Source: Terrimonas_A sp040509495
Lineage (GTDB): Bacteria > Bacteroidota > Bacteroidia > Chitinophagales > Chitinophagaceae
Assembly: GCA_040509495.1 (NCBI GenBank)
Contig: JBEVKW010000268.1
Location: 1-8,925 of the forward strand
Length of the DNA stretch: 8,925 bases
Direction of reading: 5' to 3'
Shown here: positions 1 through 6,060 of the stretch, piece after piece
Position numbering within the stretch: position 1 is the first letter of the stretch
Layout of the letters: every line of letters begins with the position of its first letter
Notes under the pieces: generated by a model
Databases searched by the model: none
The model's input: the letters and a program-made list of their open reading frames with translations, nothing else
What the model was told of the DNA's origin: nothing
Position numbers and translations under genes: made by a program

Positions 1-137
1 GAAAAAAACAACTTGCACAAACATCGTCGGAACTCATCAGACAAAACAACATCTACCGTGAACAACCACGTAACCACGTATTGAATATGGCCAGCATGAA
101 ATGGCTCTTCCATATGGTAGCAGCAAAGCTGGACTAA
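1..137 (+). CDS. C-terminal end of an unidentified protein (cut by window start)
   Basis: An open frame runs in from the left edge, with its first full codon at base 3, and ends at TAA 135-137, giving 44 residues. The visible part is polar and basic at first (a KKQLAQ stretch, then an IYREQPRN stretch) and ends in a short amphipathic segment around MASMKWLFHMVAAKLD. I do not recognise a family from this fragment. The next gene starts 44 bases downstream on the same strand with no terminator between, so the two may be co-transcribed. If the next gene is an anti-sigma domain protein, this could be the tail of its sigma factor, but that is only a guess from context. The frame itself is plausible because the other two plus-strand frames close earlier. 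Confidence 0.5.
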   Translation, partial: KKQLAQTSSELIRQNNIYREQPRNHVLNMASMKWLFHMVAAKLD

Positions 138-181
138 TTGGATTGTGATAAATACCCTACTTCTTACCTAAAAGGAAAATT

Positions 182-424
182 ATGAAAACAGAAATCTTAC
201 ATAAGAAACTGGAAAGATATGTGAATGGTGAAGCAATGCCGGCTGAAACAAGGCAAATTCAGGCGTGGCTTTCCTGCACCACTACAGAGACTGAACTCTC
301 TGCAACTGAAAAAATGAAACTGGAAGCAGATATCCTGAAAGAAATACAGGATGCAACAGCATATCCCCTCTTCTACCCTAAACAGGAAAAACCCTGGTGG
401 CAGAAGATCACTGCAATGTTCTAG
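182..424 (+). CDS. Small protein resembling the N-terminal cytoplasmic domain of FecR-type anti-sigma factors
   Basis: This 80-residue protein has no signal peptide and no membrane helix. Residues 7-30 (pattern KLERYVNGEAMPAETRQIQAWL) have the look of the helical N-terminus of Bacteroidota FecR-like anti-sigma factors, in which a 'RY..G......E...W' arrangement is common. A charged helix follows (residues 42-58), then a YPLFYPK segment and a final PWWQKITAMF. In full-length FecR proteins a Trp/Lys-rich stretch like this directly precedes the single transmembrane helix, but here the frame stops at TAG 422-424. It may be a free-standing cytoplasmic anti-sigma domain or the remnant of a longer gene. 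The start has AAAGGA six bases upstream (171-176), which supports translation. A strong terminator follows at 453-498. The family assignment rests on pattern memory only and could be wrong; the ORF itself is more certain. Confidence 0.6.
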   Translation: MKTEILHKKLERYVNGEAMPAETRQIQAWLSCTTTETELSATEKMKLEADILKEIQDATAYPLFYPKQEKPWWQKITAMF

Positions 425-452
425 TTAAGCGTTCGAAAGAGCACAAATCGTT

Positions 453-503
453 AAAAGAGGCCCATAAGGAGAATAATCTTTCCTTAACGGCCTCTTTTCT
501 CTT
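453..503 (+). terminator. Strong intrinsic terminator, two-segment hairpin
   Basis: The arm AAAAGAGGCC (453-462) is an exact inverted copy of GGCCTCTTTT (489-498). Inside it a second exact pair, TAAGGA (465-470) and TCCTTA (481-486), continues the stem after a two-base mismatch on each side, leaving a ten-base loop. The right arm runs into a T-rich tract, so the plus strand gives a standard intrinsic terminator. The left arm begins with AAAA, so the minus strand also gives a U-tract. It closes the 182-424 unit 28 bases after its stop and separates it from the DUF4254 gene. Confidence 0.85.
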
Positions 504-563
504 TATCCCCTTTTCCCTCTTTCCTCCTCTTGGCGTAGATTTGTGCCAAATCAGGGATATCTT

Positions 564-1187
564 ATGATCAGTAATTCAGCGAACTCGATTTTTGACACTT
601 CTATAGCAGACTATCATGTGAAAGATCATGTTGATACGCCTGTCAACAACCCATATCCTGCGGACAAGTTAGAACACCTTCTTTATTTGAAGAACTGGAT
701 CGATACGGTACAGTGGCACCTGGAAGATATTATCCGCAACCCCTCAATTGATCCGGCTGACGCACTCGCGCTCAAAAGAAGGATTGATTCTTCCAACCAG
801 GAAAGAACCGATGTGGTGGAGTATATCGACAGCTACTTCCTCCAACAGTATGCAGAAGTAAAGCCGCTGGGATCAGCCTCTCTGAACACTGAAAGCCCGG
901 CATGGGCCATCGACCGGCTTTCCATCCTTGCACTGAAGATCTATCACATGCGCGTGGAAGCAGAGAGAACTGATGCAACTCCTGTACATATCGCTGCATG
1001 CCAGCAAAAGCTGTCTGTATTACTTGAACAACGCAAAGATCTTTCTTCCGCAATCGACGAATTACTGGCAGACATTGAACAAGGCAAAAAATACATGAAG
1101 GTGTATAAGCAAATGAAAATGTATAATGACCCTTCACTGAACCCAGTTCTGTACCAGCAGCAAACCGGTAGCAGTAATGGAGCTTAA
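564..1187 (+). CDS. DUF4254 domain-containing protein
   Basis: A 207-residue soluble, mostly helical protein. The central signature LKNWIDTVQWHLEDIIRNP (about residues 43-61) and the following acidic/basic helices ending at DVVEYIDSYF match the DUF4254 family, whose members are about 200 residues long and whose biochemical role is unknown to me. DUF4254 genes are commonly found beside glycosyltransferases in Bacteroidota, and here the reading frame overlaps the next gene, a GT9 enzyme, by 11 bases (1177-1187). That implies translational coupling and a shared pathway, probably lipopolysaccharide or other surface glycan assembly. I chose ATG 564 over the in-frame GTG at 543 because AGGG (553-556) lies at suitable spacing before 564, and the protein then has the usual family length. 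There is no signal peptide or membrane segment, so it is expected in the cytoplasm. Confidence 0.9.
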   Translation: MISNSANSIFDTSIADYHVKDHVDTPVNNPYPADKLEHLLYLKNWIDTVQWHLEDIIRNPSIDPADALALKRRIDSSNQERTDVVEYIDSYFLQQYAEVKPLGSASLNTESPAWAIDRLSILALKIYHMRVEAERTDATPVHIAACQQKLSVLLEQRKDLSSAIDELLADIEQGKKYMKVYKQMKMYNDPSLNPVLYQQQTGSSNGA

Positions 1188-2202
1188 GCACCTTCTCGTT
1201 ATACGCAATTCTGCGCTGGGTGATGTGGCGATGACCGCACCGGTATTGCAGCAGCTGTTACAGCAATACCCTGACCTGCGGCTTACGGTAGTCACCACGC
1301 CCGCGTTTGCCCCCATCTTTGCCCCAATGGAAAGAACCCAAGTGATCGGTCTCGAAAAGAGAGGACGACACAAAGGAATCTTCGGTATCTATAAATTGTT
1401 TCGCGAATTGAGATCCGGCAACCGCTTTGATGCCGTTGCAGATCTGCACAATGTACTTCGCTCAGGTATTTTGAGGAACTTGTTTCGCCTCACCGGTATC
1501 CCTGTCTCAAAAATTGATAAAGGACGAAAAGAGAAAAAAGAACTTACAAAAAAAGAGAATAAGAAACTGGTTCAGCTCAAAACATCTTTTCAGCGGTATG
1601 CAGCTGTATTCGCCGAACTTGGTTTTCCTGTAAAACTAGATGCAGAACGGCAGACTTATGCTAAACAAACATTACCTCCCGCAACTGCGCAATTATTTCA
1701 TCCCGGAAAAAAACACATAGGCATTGCGCCATTCGCAAAGCACGGTGAGAAAATGTATCCTGTTGACAAGATGCTGGCGTTAATACAACAATTGTATTCG
1801 GACCAGCAGCATCAATTGTTTTTGCTGGGAGGCGGGAAAGAAGAAGTGAAGTTATTGAATGAATGGGCTGAACAATTTCCAGGGATCACTAATCTTGCCG
1901 GGAAGTTTTCATTTACTGAAGAACTGGCGATCATCAGCAATCTCGATAAGATGATCAGCATGGATTCTGCGAATATGCATCTTGCCTCACTGTTTGGTGT
2001 GCCGGTGGTTTCTATATGGGGAGCAACGCATCCTTATGCAGGATTTTATGGTTGGGGGCAGAAGAAGGAAAATGCCGCACAGGTTGATCTGTATTGCAGG
2101 CCATGCTCAGTTTTTGGGAATAAGCCGTGTTACAGAGGAGATCATGCGTGTATGGAACAATTGCCGGAGAGTTTGGTAATAGAGAAAGTGACTCAAATCT
2201 GA
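1177..2202 (+). CDS. Glycosyltransferase family 9 protein (heptosyltransferase-like)
   Basis: A 341-residue cytosolic or membrane-associated GT-B fold enzyme. GT9 enzymes such as WaaC and WaaF move a heptose from ADP-heptose onto the growing lipopolysaccharide core. Here the N-terminal half opens with RNSALGDVAMTAP (10-22), the GT9 acceptor-side motif; D16 matches the conserved catalytic Asp. The C-terminal donor-binding half has IAPFAKHGEKMYP (183-195) and SMDSANMHLASLFGVP (261-276), in which D263 and H268 are the conserved nucleotide-sugar residues. A lysine-rich linker (115-131) joins the halves. Near the end four cysteines (307, 310, 318, 325) form a CX2C-X7-C-X6-C cluster that recurs in this family. 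Length is typical. It overlaps the DUF4254 gene by 11 bases and is the last gene of that unit. The donor could be a sugar other than heptose; the family call is firm, the exact step is not. Confidence 0.95.
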   Translation: MELKHLLVIRNSALGDVAMTAPVLQQLLQQYPDLRLTVVTTPAFAPIFAPMERTQVIGLEKRGRHKGIFGIYKLFRELRSGNRFDAVADLHNVLRSGILRNLFRLTGIPVSKIDKGRKEKKELTKKENKKLVQLKTSFQRYAAVFAELGFPVKLDAERQTYAKQTLPPATAQLFHPGKKHIGIAPFAKHGEKMYPVDKMLALIQQLYSDQQHQLFLLGGGKEEVKLLNEWAEQFPGITNLAGKFSFTEELAIISNLDKMISMDSANMHLASLFGVPVVSIWGATHPYAGFYGWGQKKENAAQVDLYCRPCSVFGNKPCYRGDHACMEQLPESLVIEKVTQI

Positions 2203-2377
2203 TTGGCGTAGTTCCCGCAGATTGCGCAGATTTCTTCAACCATTATTTTGAAAATTCTCACCCCAACAGGTATGTCTTTGAATTGAATCCGCAGATGCGC
2301 AGATATTTTTCTTTCATGAAGAATTCATCTGCGGATCTGCGGATCGATCAGCGGGATCTGCGGGAACCGTATGCCAA
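2203..2377. repeat. Nested inverted repeat built from CCGCAGAT-type words, filling a convergent gap
   Basis: The whole space between the convergent GT9 and MFS genes (2203-2385) is one repeat structure. An outer pair joins TTGGC...GTTCCCGCAGAT (2203-2222) to ATCTGCGGGAAC...GCCAA (2356-2377); the 12-base core is exact. An inner pair joins 2288-2304 to 2327-2343 with 16 of 17 bases matching. The arms contain repeated words: GCAGAT starts at 2217, 2226, 2291 and 2299, and its inverse ATCTGC at 2327, 2335 and 2356, so spacing is 8 or 9 bases within each cluster. A transcript from either side would fold, so it could end both transcripts, although no long U-tract follows. No ORF here looks real. 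It may be a member of a dispersed repeat family; one copy cannot show that. Confidence 0.75.
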
Positions 2378-2385
2378 CCAGATAA

Positions 2386-3633
2386 CTACTCTTCTGAATA
2401 GTTAAGGTCTTTATGGAAAGTTTCTTCTGTAAAATAAGCCGCGACTAAGGTGATCGCCATCACAATGCAACCTGTAATGATCCCGCTTTGAACGATATCC
2501 CAGCCCCAGCTTTTTTGAAACAGGTCGAGGAACATCATATTGATCAGTGGCAATGCTCCGCGAACCATGTTAGGAACAGTAGTAGCAGCCGTTGCCCGCA
2601 GGTTCGTACCGAACTGCTCCGCACCCATTGTTACGAAGATCGCCCAGAAACCGGTACTGAAACCCAGTGCTGCGCAAACAGCATACATTGCTACATCACC
2701 TTTGATGATCCCGCTAAAGAATATGATCCCCGATACGATCGTAAGAAAGTAAAATAAATACAGCGCCTTTTTTCTGCTCTTGAAATACTGACTCACAAGC
2801 CCGACGGCAATATCACCTACGGCAATAGCCGCATACGCATACATGATAGCACGTCCCGACTCTATTGCATTTGGTCCGTAAAAAGCTGTAGCGAAGCGGT
2901 TACTGTAATTTACCAGGATGCCGATCACATACCATGTCGGCAAACCGATCAATATTGCCAGTATATATTTGCGGAATCGTTTCTTATTCGTGAAAAACAT
3001 CAGGATGTTGCCGCGCGAAACGCTTTTATCCTTTGTTTCCTTGAACATGCCGCTTTCCGCTACTTTAACGCGAAGCAGCAACAATCCTATCCCAAGGGCT
3101 CCGCCTATCTTGTAACAGAGCCGCCAGTCGTTGGTGAATTTGAAAGTGAAATAAGCGAACACGGCACCAAAGAGACCTATACCCGCCACAAGGGAAGTGC
3201 CGATACCTCTTTTATTCTTTGGCAGTAATTCGCTTACCAGCGTGATGCCTGCACCGAGTTCACCTGCCAGGCCAATGCCCGCAACGAATCGTGCATATGC
3301 ATACTGATCCGTTGTTTGAACAAACCCGGTTACAAAGTTTGCCAGCGAATAAAGAACGATAGATCCAAATAGTACAGACAACCGTCCTTTCTTATCTCCC
3401 ATTACACCCCAAAGAATGCCGCCGATCAGCAAACCGACCATTTGCCAGTTGATGATCTTTGTACTGGCACCCAGTACTGCTTTAGCATTCAACAGGTCGA
3501 CACCAAGATCTTTGAGACTTGGCTCCCTTACAATGGTGAACAACAAAAGGTCGTAGATATCTACAAAATATCCCAGGGCGGCAACGATCACAGCAATATT
3601 GAGGATCGATTCCTTTTTGGCAGGCAATGTCAT
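2386..3633 (-). CDS. Major facilitator superfamily transporter, metabolite:H+ symporter type
   Basis: A 415-residue inner-membrane protein with about twelve hydrophobic segments. The first helix carries GYFVDIYDLLLF (21-32), with the acidic residues D25 and D28 typical of the sugar/metabolite:proton symporter branch that includes ProP, ShiA and related carriers. The loop after the second helix has GVMGDKKGR (76-84), the classic MFS motif A. The fourth helix has RFVAGIGLAGELGAG (115-129), motif B, followed by ELLPKNKRG (135-143). Length is normal and the frame is intact. The substrate cannot be read from sequence; organic acids, sugars or osmolytes are all possible. It starts 6 bases after the DedA stop on the same strand, so the two are surely co-transcribed, and it is the last gene of the minus-strand group, ending at the 2203-2377 repeat. 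No clear ribosome binding site precedes the ATG. Confidence 0.93.
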   Translation of the reverse strand: MTLPAKKESILNIAVIVAALGYFVDIYDLLLFTIVREPSLKDLGVDLLNAKAVLGASTKIINWQMVGLLIGGILWGVMGDKKGRLSVLFGSIVLYSLANFVTGFVQTTDQYAYARFVAGIGLAGELGAGITLVSELLPKNKRGIGTSLVAGIGLFGAVFAYFTFKFTNDWRLCYKIGGALGIGLLLLRVKVAESGMFKETKDKSVSRGNILMFFTNKKRFRKYILAILIGLPTWYVIGILVNYSNRFATAFYGPNAIESGRAIMYAYAAIAVGDIAVGLVSQYFKSRKKALYLFYFLTIVSGIIFFSGIIKGDVAMYAVCAALGFSTGFWAIFVTMGAEQFGTNLRATAATTVPNMVRGALPLINMMFLDLFQKSWGWDIVQSGIITGCIVMAITLVAAYFTEETFHKDLNYSEE

Positions 3634-3639
3634 GGCGGA

Positions 3640-4371
3640 TTATGGATTTACATTAGTATCGGTTGGTGGTGGCACCACCGGTTTCTTCGCAAAAAAGAGT
3701 TTGTATACCACAGGCAGTGTTGTGATCACAACGATAATGATAGTGATGGCCTCAATATGATCTTTCAGGCTGAAACCAAATTTGCGTTCCACCCAGGTCT
3801 GAAGGAAATAACCACCCAGCATCATAGAGGTAACCCAACAGATACTGCCGAGTACGTTGTAAAAAAGGAATTGTCTCTTTGGCATCTTAACGATACCGGC
3901 TACGATCGGCGCGAATGTGCGGATCACCGGCAGGAACTTGGCTAGGAAAACGGTTGCCTTTCCATATTCATGATAGAAGTCGCGCGCTTTGATCAGGTGT
4001 TTCTTTTTGAAGATCCAGGTATCACGGCGTTCGAAGAGCAGCGGACCGGTTTTATTACCAAACCAATATCCCACGATATTACCGATCACTGATGCGACGA
4101 TGATCATCAGAATAATGGCGATATGATAGAAGCCAAAATCAACGTGAACATCTCCGCTGATACCTGCCAGTTCTTTAACCAGGTTATTCATGAAGATGCC
4201 GGCGGCAAACAAAAGCGAGTCGCCAGGAAGAAAAAAGCCGACAAACAAGCCGGTTTCAGCAAATACAACAAATAATAAGAAATAGAGTCCCCCGTTTTCT
4301 ATGATCCACGTAATAAATCGTTGGATCATGCCATTTCCGTCTAACAAGTAAATCTGTAATAAACTTTCCAT
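3640..4371 (-). CDS. DedA family membrane protein (VTT domain)
   Basis: A 243-residue polytopic inner-membrane protein. Members of the DedA family support membrane homeostasis; some move undecaprenyl phosphate or phospholipids between leaflets. The conserved core is present: FAETGLFVGFFLPGDSLLF (37-55), with acidic residues E39 and D51, which correspond by motif to the essential acidic residues described in Escherichia coli YqjA/YghB; GNIVGYWFGNKTG (97-109); AKFLPVIRTFAPIVAG (144-159), where K145 and R151 occupy the places of the two functional arginines; and NVLGSICW (172-179). The C-terminus is a proline-rich cytoplasmic tail (230-243). A lysine in place of the first arginine is conservative. 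The gene lies between the symporter (46-base gap) and the MFS gene (6-base gap). ATG 4371 gives a full N-terminal helix; M15 is a possible later start. Confidence 0.93.
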   Translation of the reverse strand: MESLLQIYLLDGNGMIQRFITWIIENGGLYFLLFVVFAETGLFVGFFLPGDSLLFAAGIFMNNLVKELAGISGDVHVDFGFYHIAIILMIIVASVIGNIVGYWFGNKTGPLLFERRDTWIFKKKHLIKARDFYHEYGKATVFLAKFLPVIRTFAPIVAGIVKMPKRQFLFYNVLGSICWVTSMMLGGYFLQTWVERKFGFSLKDHIEAITIIIVVITTLPVVYKLFFAKKPVVPPPTDTNVNP

Positions 4372-4417
4372 GCGTTAAATATATAAATCAATCTTGGATG
4401 ATACTAGCTGCGATATA

Positions 4418-5674
4418 TTAAGTTAAGGTTTCTGCGGATGGATCTACCAGTTCGCCCTCCCATTTGCTCACCACACTGGTTGCAAGCGCGTTTCCAACCA
4501 CGTTGGTAGCGGTGCGGAACATATCGCAGAAGTGATCGATCGGTAGAATAAGCGCTATCCCTTCCGGCGGAATATTGAACATGGCACAGGTTGCCGTCAC
4601 CACTACCAGTGAAGCTCTCGGTACACCGGCAATCCCTTTACTGGTCAGCATCAGCACGAGCAGCATGGTCAACTGTGAACCAAGGTCCATCTGAATGCCA
4701 TAGGCCTGGGCGATCGCGAGACTGGCAAATGTCATATACATCATACTCCCGTCCAGGTTAAAGGAATAACCCAGCGGCAGTACGAAGGATACGATCTTGT
4801 CTTTACAGCCAAAACGCTCCAGTTCTTCGGTCAGCTTTGGAAACACTGCTTCGCTGCTCGTTGTACTGAATGCGATCAGCAAAGGTTGTGAGATCCGGCG
4901 AAGCAATTCTTTCAATCGCTTACCCAGCACAACATATCCGACTCCGAGGAGAATGACCCATAATAAGGCTATTCCTATCAGGAAGTAAGCAAAATATTTT
5001 AGATAGAACTCGAAGATCCCCAATCCGTTGACGGCAATGGCGGCGGAAATAGCGCCGAATACGCCTAATGGTGCAAAGTTCATGACGTAGCCCACCATCC
5101 GCAGGATCACATGCGCCACCGCATCAAGACCTTTCACGACGATTTTGGCTTTGTCGCCAAGAGCAGCGCAGGCTATACCGAAAAAGATGCTGAACACTAC
5201 CAATTGAAGCACTTCATTCGTAGCCATCGCTTCTACTACACTTTTCGGGAAAACGTGCTCCACAAATTTCGCGAGAGAAAACTCCTGTGTCTTACCGATC
5301 AGATCCTGGGCACTGCTTGCATCCACTACCGCATCTTTGATCACACTACCGGGCTGAAAAACATTCACCAGCAGCAATCCTAACAGCAAACTTGCGAGAG
5401 AGGCGGTCACAAACCACAGCAGGGCTTTTCCTCCTACCCGACCTACGCTCTTAAGGTCGCCCAGTTTTGCAATTCCAACAACAAGTGTACTGAATACGAG
5501 AGGCGCGATGATCATCTGGACCAGCCGCATAAAGATGGTGGTCAGCAGCTTGATATTAGTCGAAAAGCTCTTAATTGTTTCCGGAGACGCCTGATCATGA
5601 ACAAGATATCCCACCAGAATACCGATCGCCATTGCGACGAGGATGTATAAGGTGAGCCTGTTTCCTTTAGACAT
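4418..5674 (-). CDS. Dicarboxylate/amino acid:cation symporter (GltP/DctA-type), probably acidic amino acids
   Basis: A 418-residue inner-membrane carrier of the DAACS (SLC1) family, which takes up glutamate, aspartate or C4-dicarboxylates with protons or sodium. It has the early-helix signature MIIAPLVFSTLVVGIA (54-69), the serine-rich hairpin STTSSE (270-275), the GYSFNLDGS unwound segment (302-310), SKGIAGVPRA (345-354) for the second hairpin, and the last-helix substrate site DMFRTATN (384-391). D384, R387, T388 and N391 line up with the four aspartate-binding residues of archaeal GltPh (D394, R397, T398, N401), which favours an acidic amino acid over a plain dicarboxylate. The next acidic position, D405 in GltPh, is N395 here. 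I chose ATG 5674; an in-frame start at 5773 would add 33 residues encoded partly by the left arm of the 5725-5873 repeat, with no family counterpart. First gene of the minus-strand group. Confidence 0.93.
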   Translation of the reverse strand: MSKGNRLTLYILVAMAIGILVGYLVHDQASPETIKSFSTNIKLLTTIFMRLVQMIIAPLVFSTLVVGIAKLGDLKSVGRVGGKALLWFVTASLASLLLGLLLVNVFQPGSVIKDAVVDASSAQDLIGKTQEFSLAKFVEHVFPKSVVEAMATNEVLQLVVFSIFFGIACAALGDKAKIVVKGLDAVAHVILRMVGYVMNFAPLGVFGAISAAIAVNGLGIFEFYLKYFAYFLIGIALLWVILLGVGYVVLGKRLKELLRRISQPLLIAFSTTSSEAVFPKLTEELERFGCKDKIVSFVLPLGYSFNLDGSMMYMTFASLAIAQAYGIQMDLGSQLTMLLVLMLTSKGIAGVPRASLVVVTATCAMFNIPPEGIALILPIDHFCDMFRTATNVVGNALATSVVSKWEGELVDPSAETLT

Positions 5675-6060
5675 AAGCAATTGGTATGTTTCGTTCAGCC
5701 AGCATAGTTTGCGTGACAGGATCAATGGCCGTTGGCCGAATGGCTGATGGCCGATCCTTTGACGCATGAACAATAAAACAGAAACTGTCTAATTTGAACG
5801 TTTCGGCGTTATCATCCGATTCTGCAATAGATCATCCGGGTTTTCGGCCAACGGCCATTCGGCCATCTGCCATCGAACAATCATCATACAGTCTGCGCTG
5901 AACGGATTGGGTATAAAAGGCCGAAAATCGGAAAAAATACCGGGAAGTAAAAAACATTTCCCCACTGGCGTGTGCATTTGTTAAAAGAAATAAAGGCTGA
6001 ATTAAATTATTGTTTACTTTACGACCTTAATTTTCGAACTAAAACATAATAAAACTACTT
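5675..6060. other. 386-base region between two divergent transporter genes
   Basis: This is the only gene-free stretch above 300 bases. It lies between the starts of the symporter (minus) and the amino acid permease (plus) and must hold both promoters. Its middle is taken up by the inverted repeat at 5725-5873. The 80 bases before the permease start are A/T-rich. There, TAATTTTC (6028-6035) fits five of six fixed bases of the Bacteroidota -7 box TAnnTTTG; a TTG lies at 6010-6012, but the 15-base gap is shorter than the usual 19 or so, so the promoter call is weak. I found no riboswitch and no convincing operator apart from the repeat. The 62-codon frame on the minus strand here shows no family features. 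Confidence 0.6.
5725..5873. repeat. Inverted repeat with four ATGGCCG-type words per arm
   Basis: The left arm (5725-5753) consists of four consecutive words: ATGGCCG, TTGGCCGA, ATGGCTG, ATGGCCG. The right arm (5845-5873), read on the minus strand, is ATGGCAG, ATGGCCGA, ATGGCCG, TTGGCCG. The word lengths are the same in order (7, 8, 7, 7), so the 29-base arms align without gaps and differ at four positions. Shorter exact pairs also exist in shifted register: GGCCGTTGGCCG (5727-5738) with 5845-5856, and TGGCCGAATGGC (5733-5744) with 5854-5865. The 91-base space between the arms has no repeat content that I can see. The position between divergent starts puts the left arm in or near the leader of the symporter gene. 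It could be a protein-binding array, a transcript hairpin or a dispersed repeat. Confidence 0.75.

Noticed and set aside
2203..2377. Insertion sequence or MITE with terminal inverted repeats
   Set aside because: No transposase frame and no clear target-site duplication flank the arms; from one copy, mobility cannot be supported.
2127..2405. 92-codon plus-strand frame spanning the end of GT9, the repeat and the end of the MFS gene
   Set aside because: It overlaps two well-supported genes in other frames and is largely made of the inverted repeat.
4372..4417. Promoter for the DedA gene using TATATTTA at 4376-4383 on the minus strand
   Set aside because: It resembles a -7 box but lies only about five bases before the ATG and has no -33 TTTG at the proper distance; an operon with the symporter is simpler.
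5675..5773. Longer symporter start at 5773, adding 33 residues
   Set aside because: The extension is encoded partly by the left arm of the 5725-5873 repeat and has no counterpart in the family; the protein starting at 5674 already has the full first helix.
5725..5873. CRISPR-like reading of the short word arrays
   Set aside because: The words are 7-8 bases, directly adjacent without spacers, and mirrored in arms; no cas gene is present.
5789..5977. 62-codon frame on the minus strand in the divergent gap
   Set aside because: It runs through the right arm of the repeat, shows no family motif, and would occupy the promoter region of the permease.
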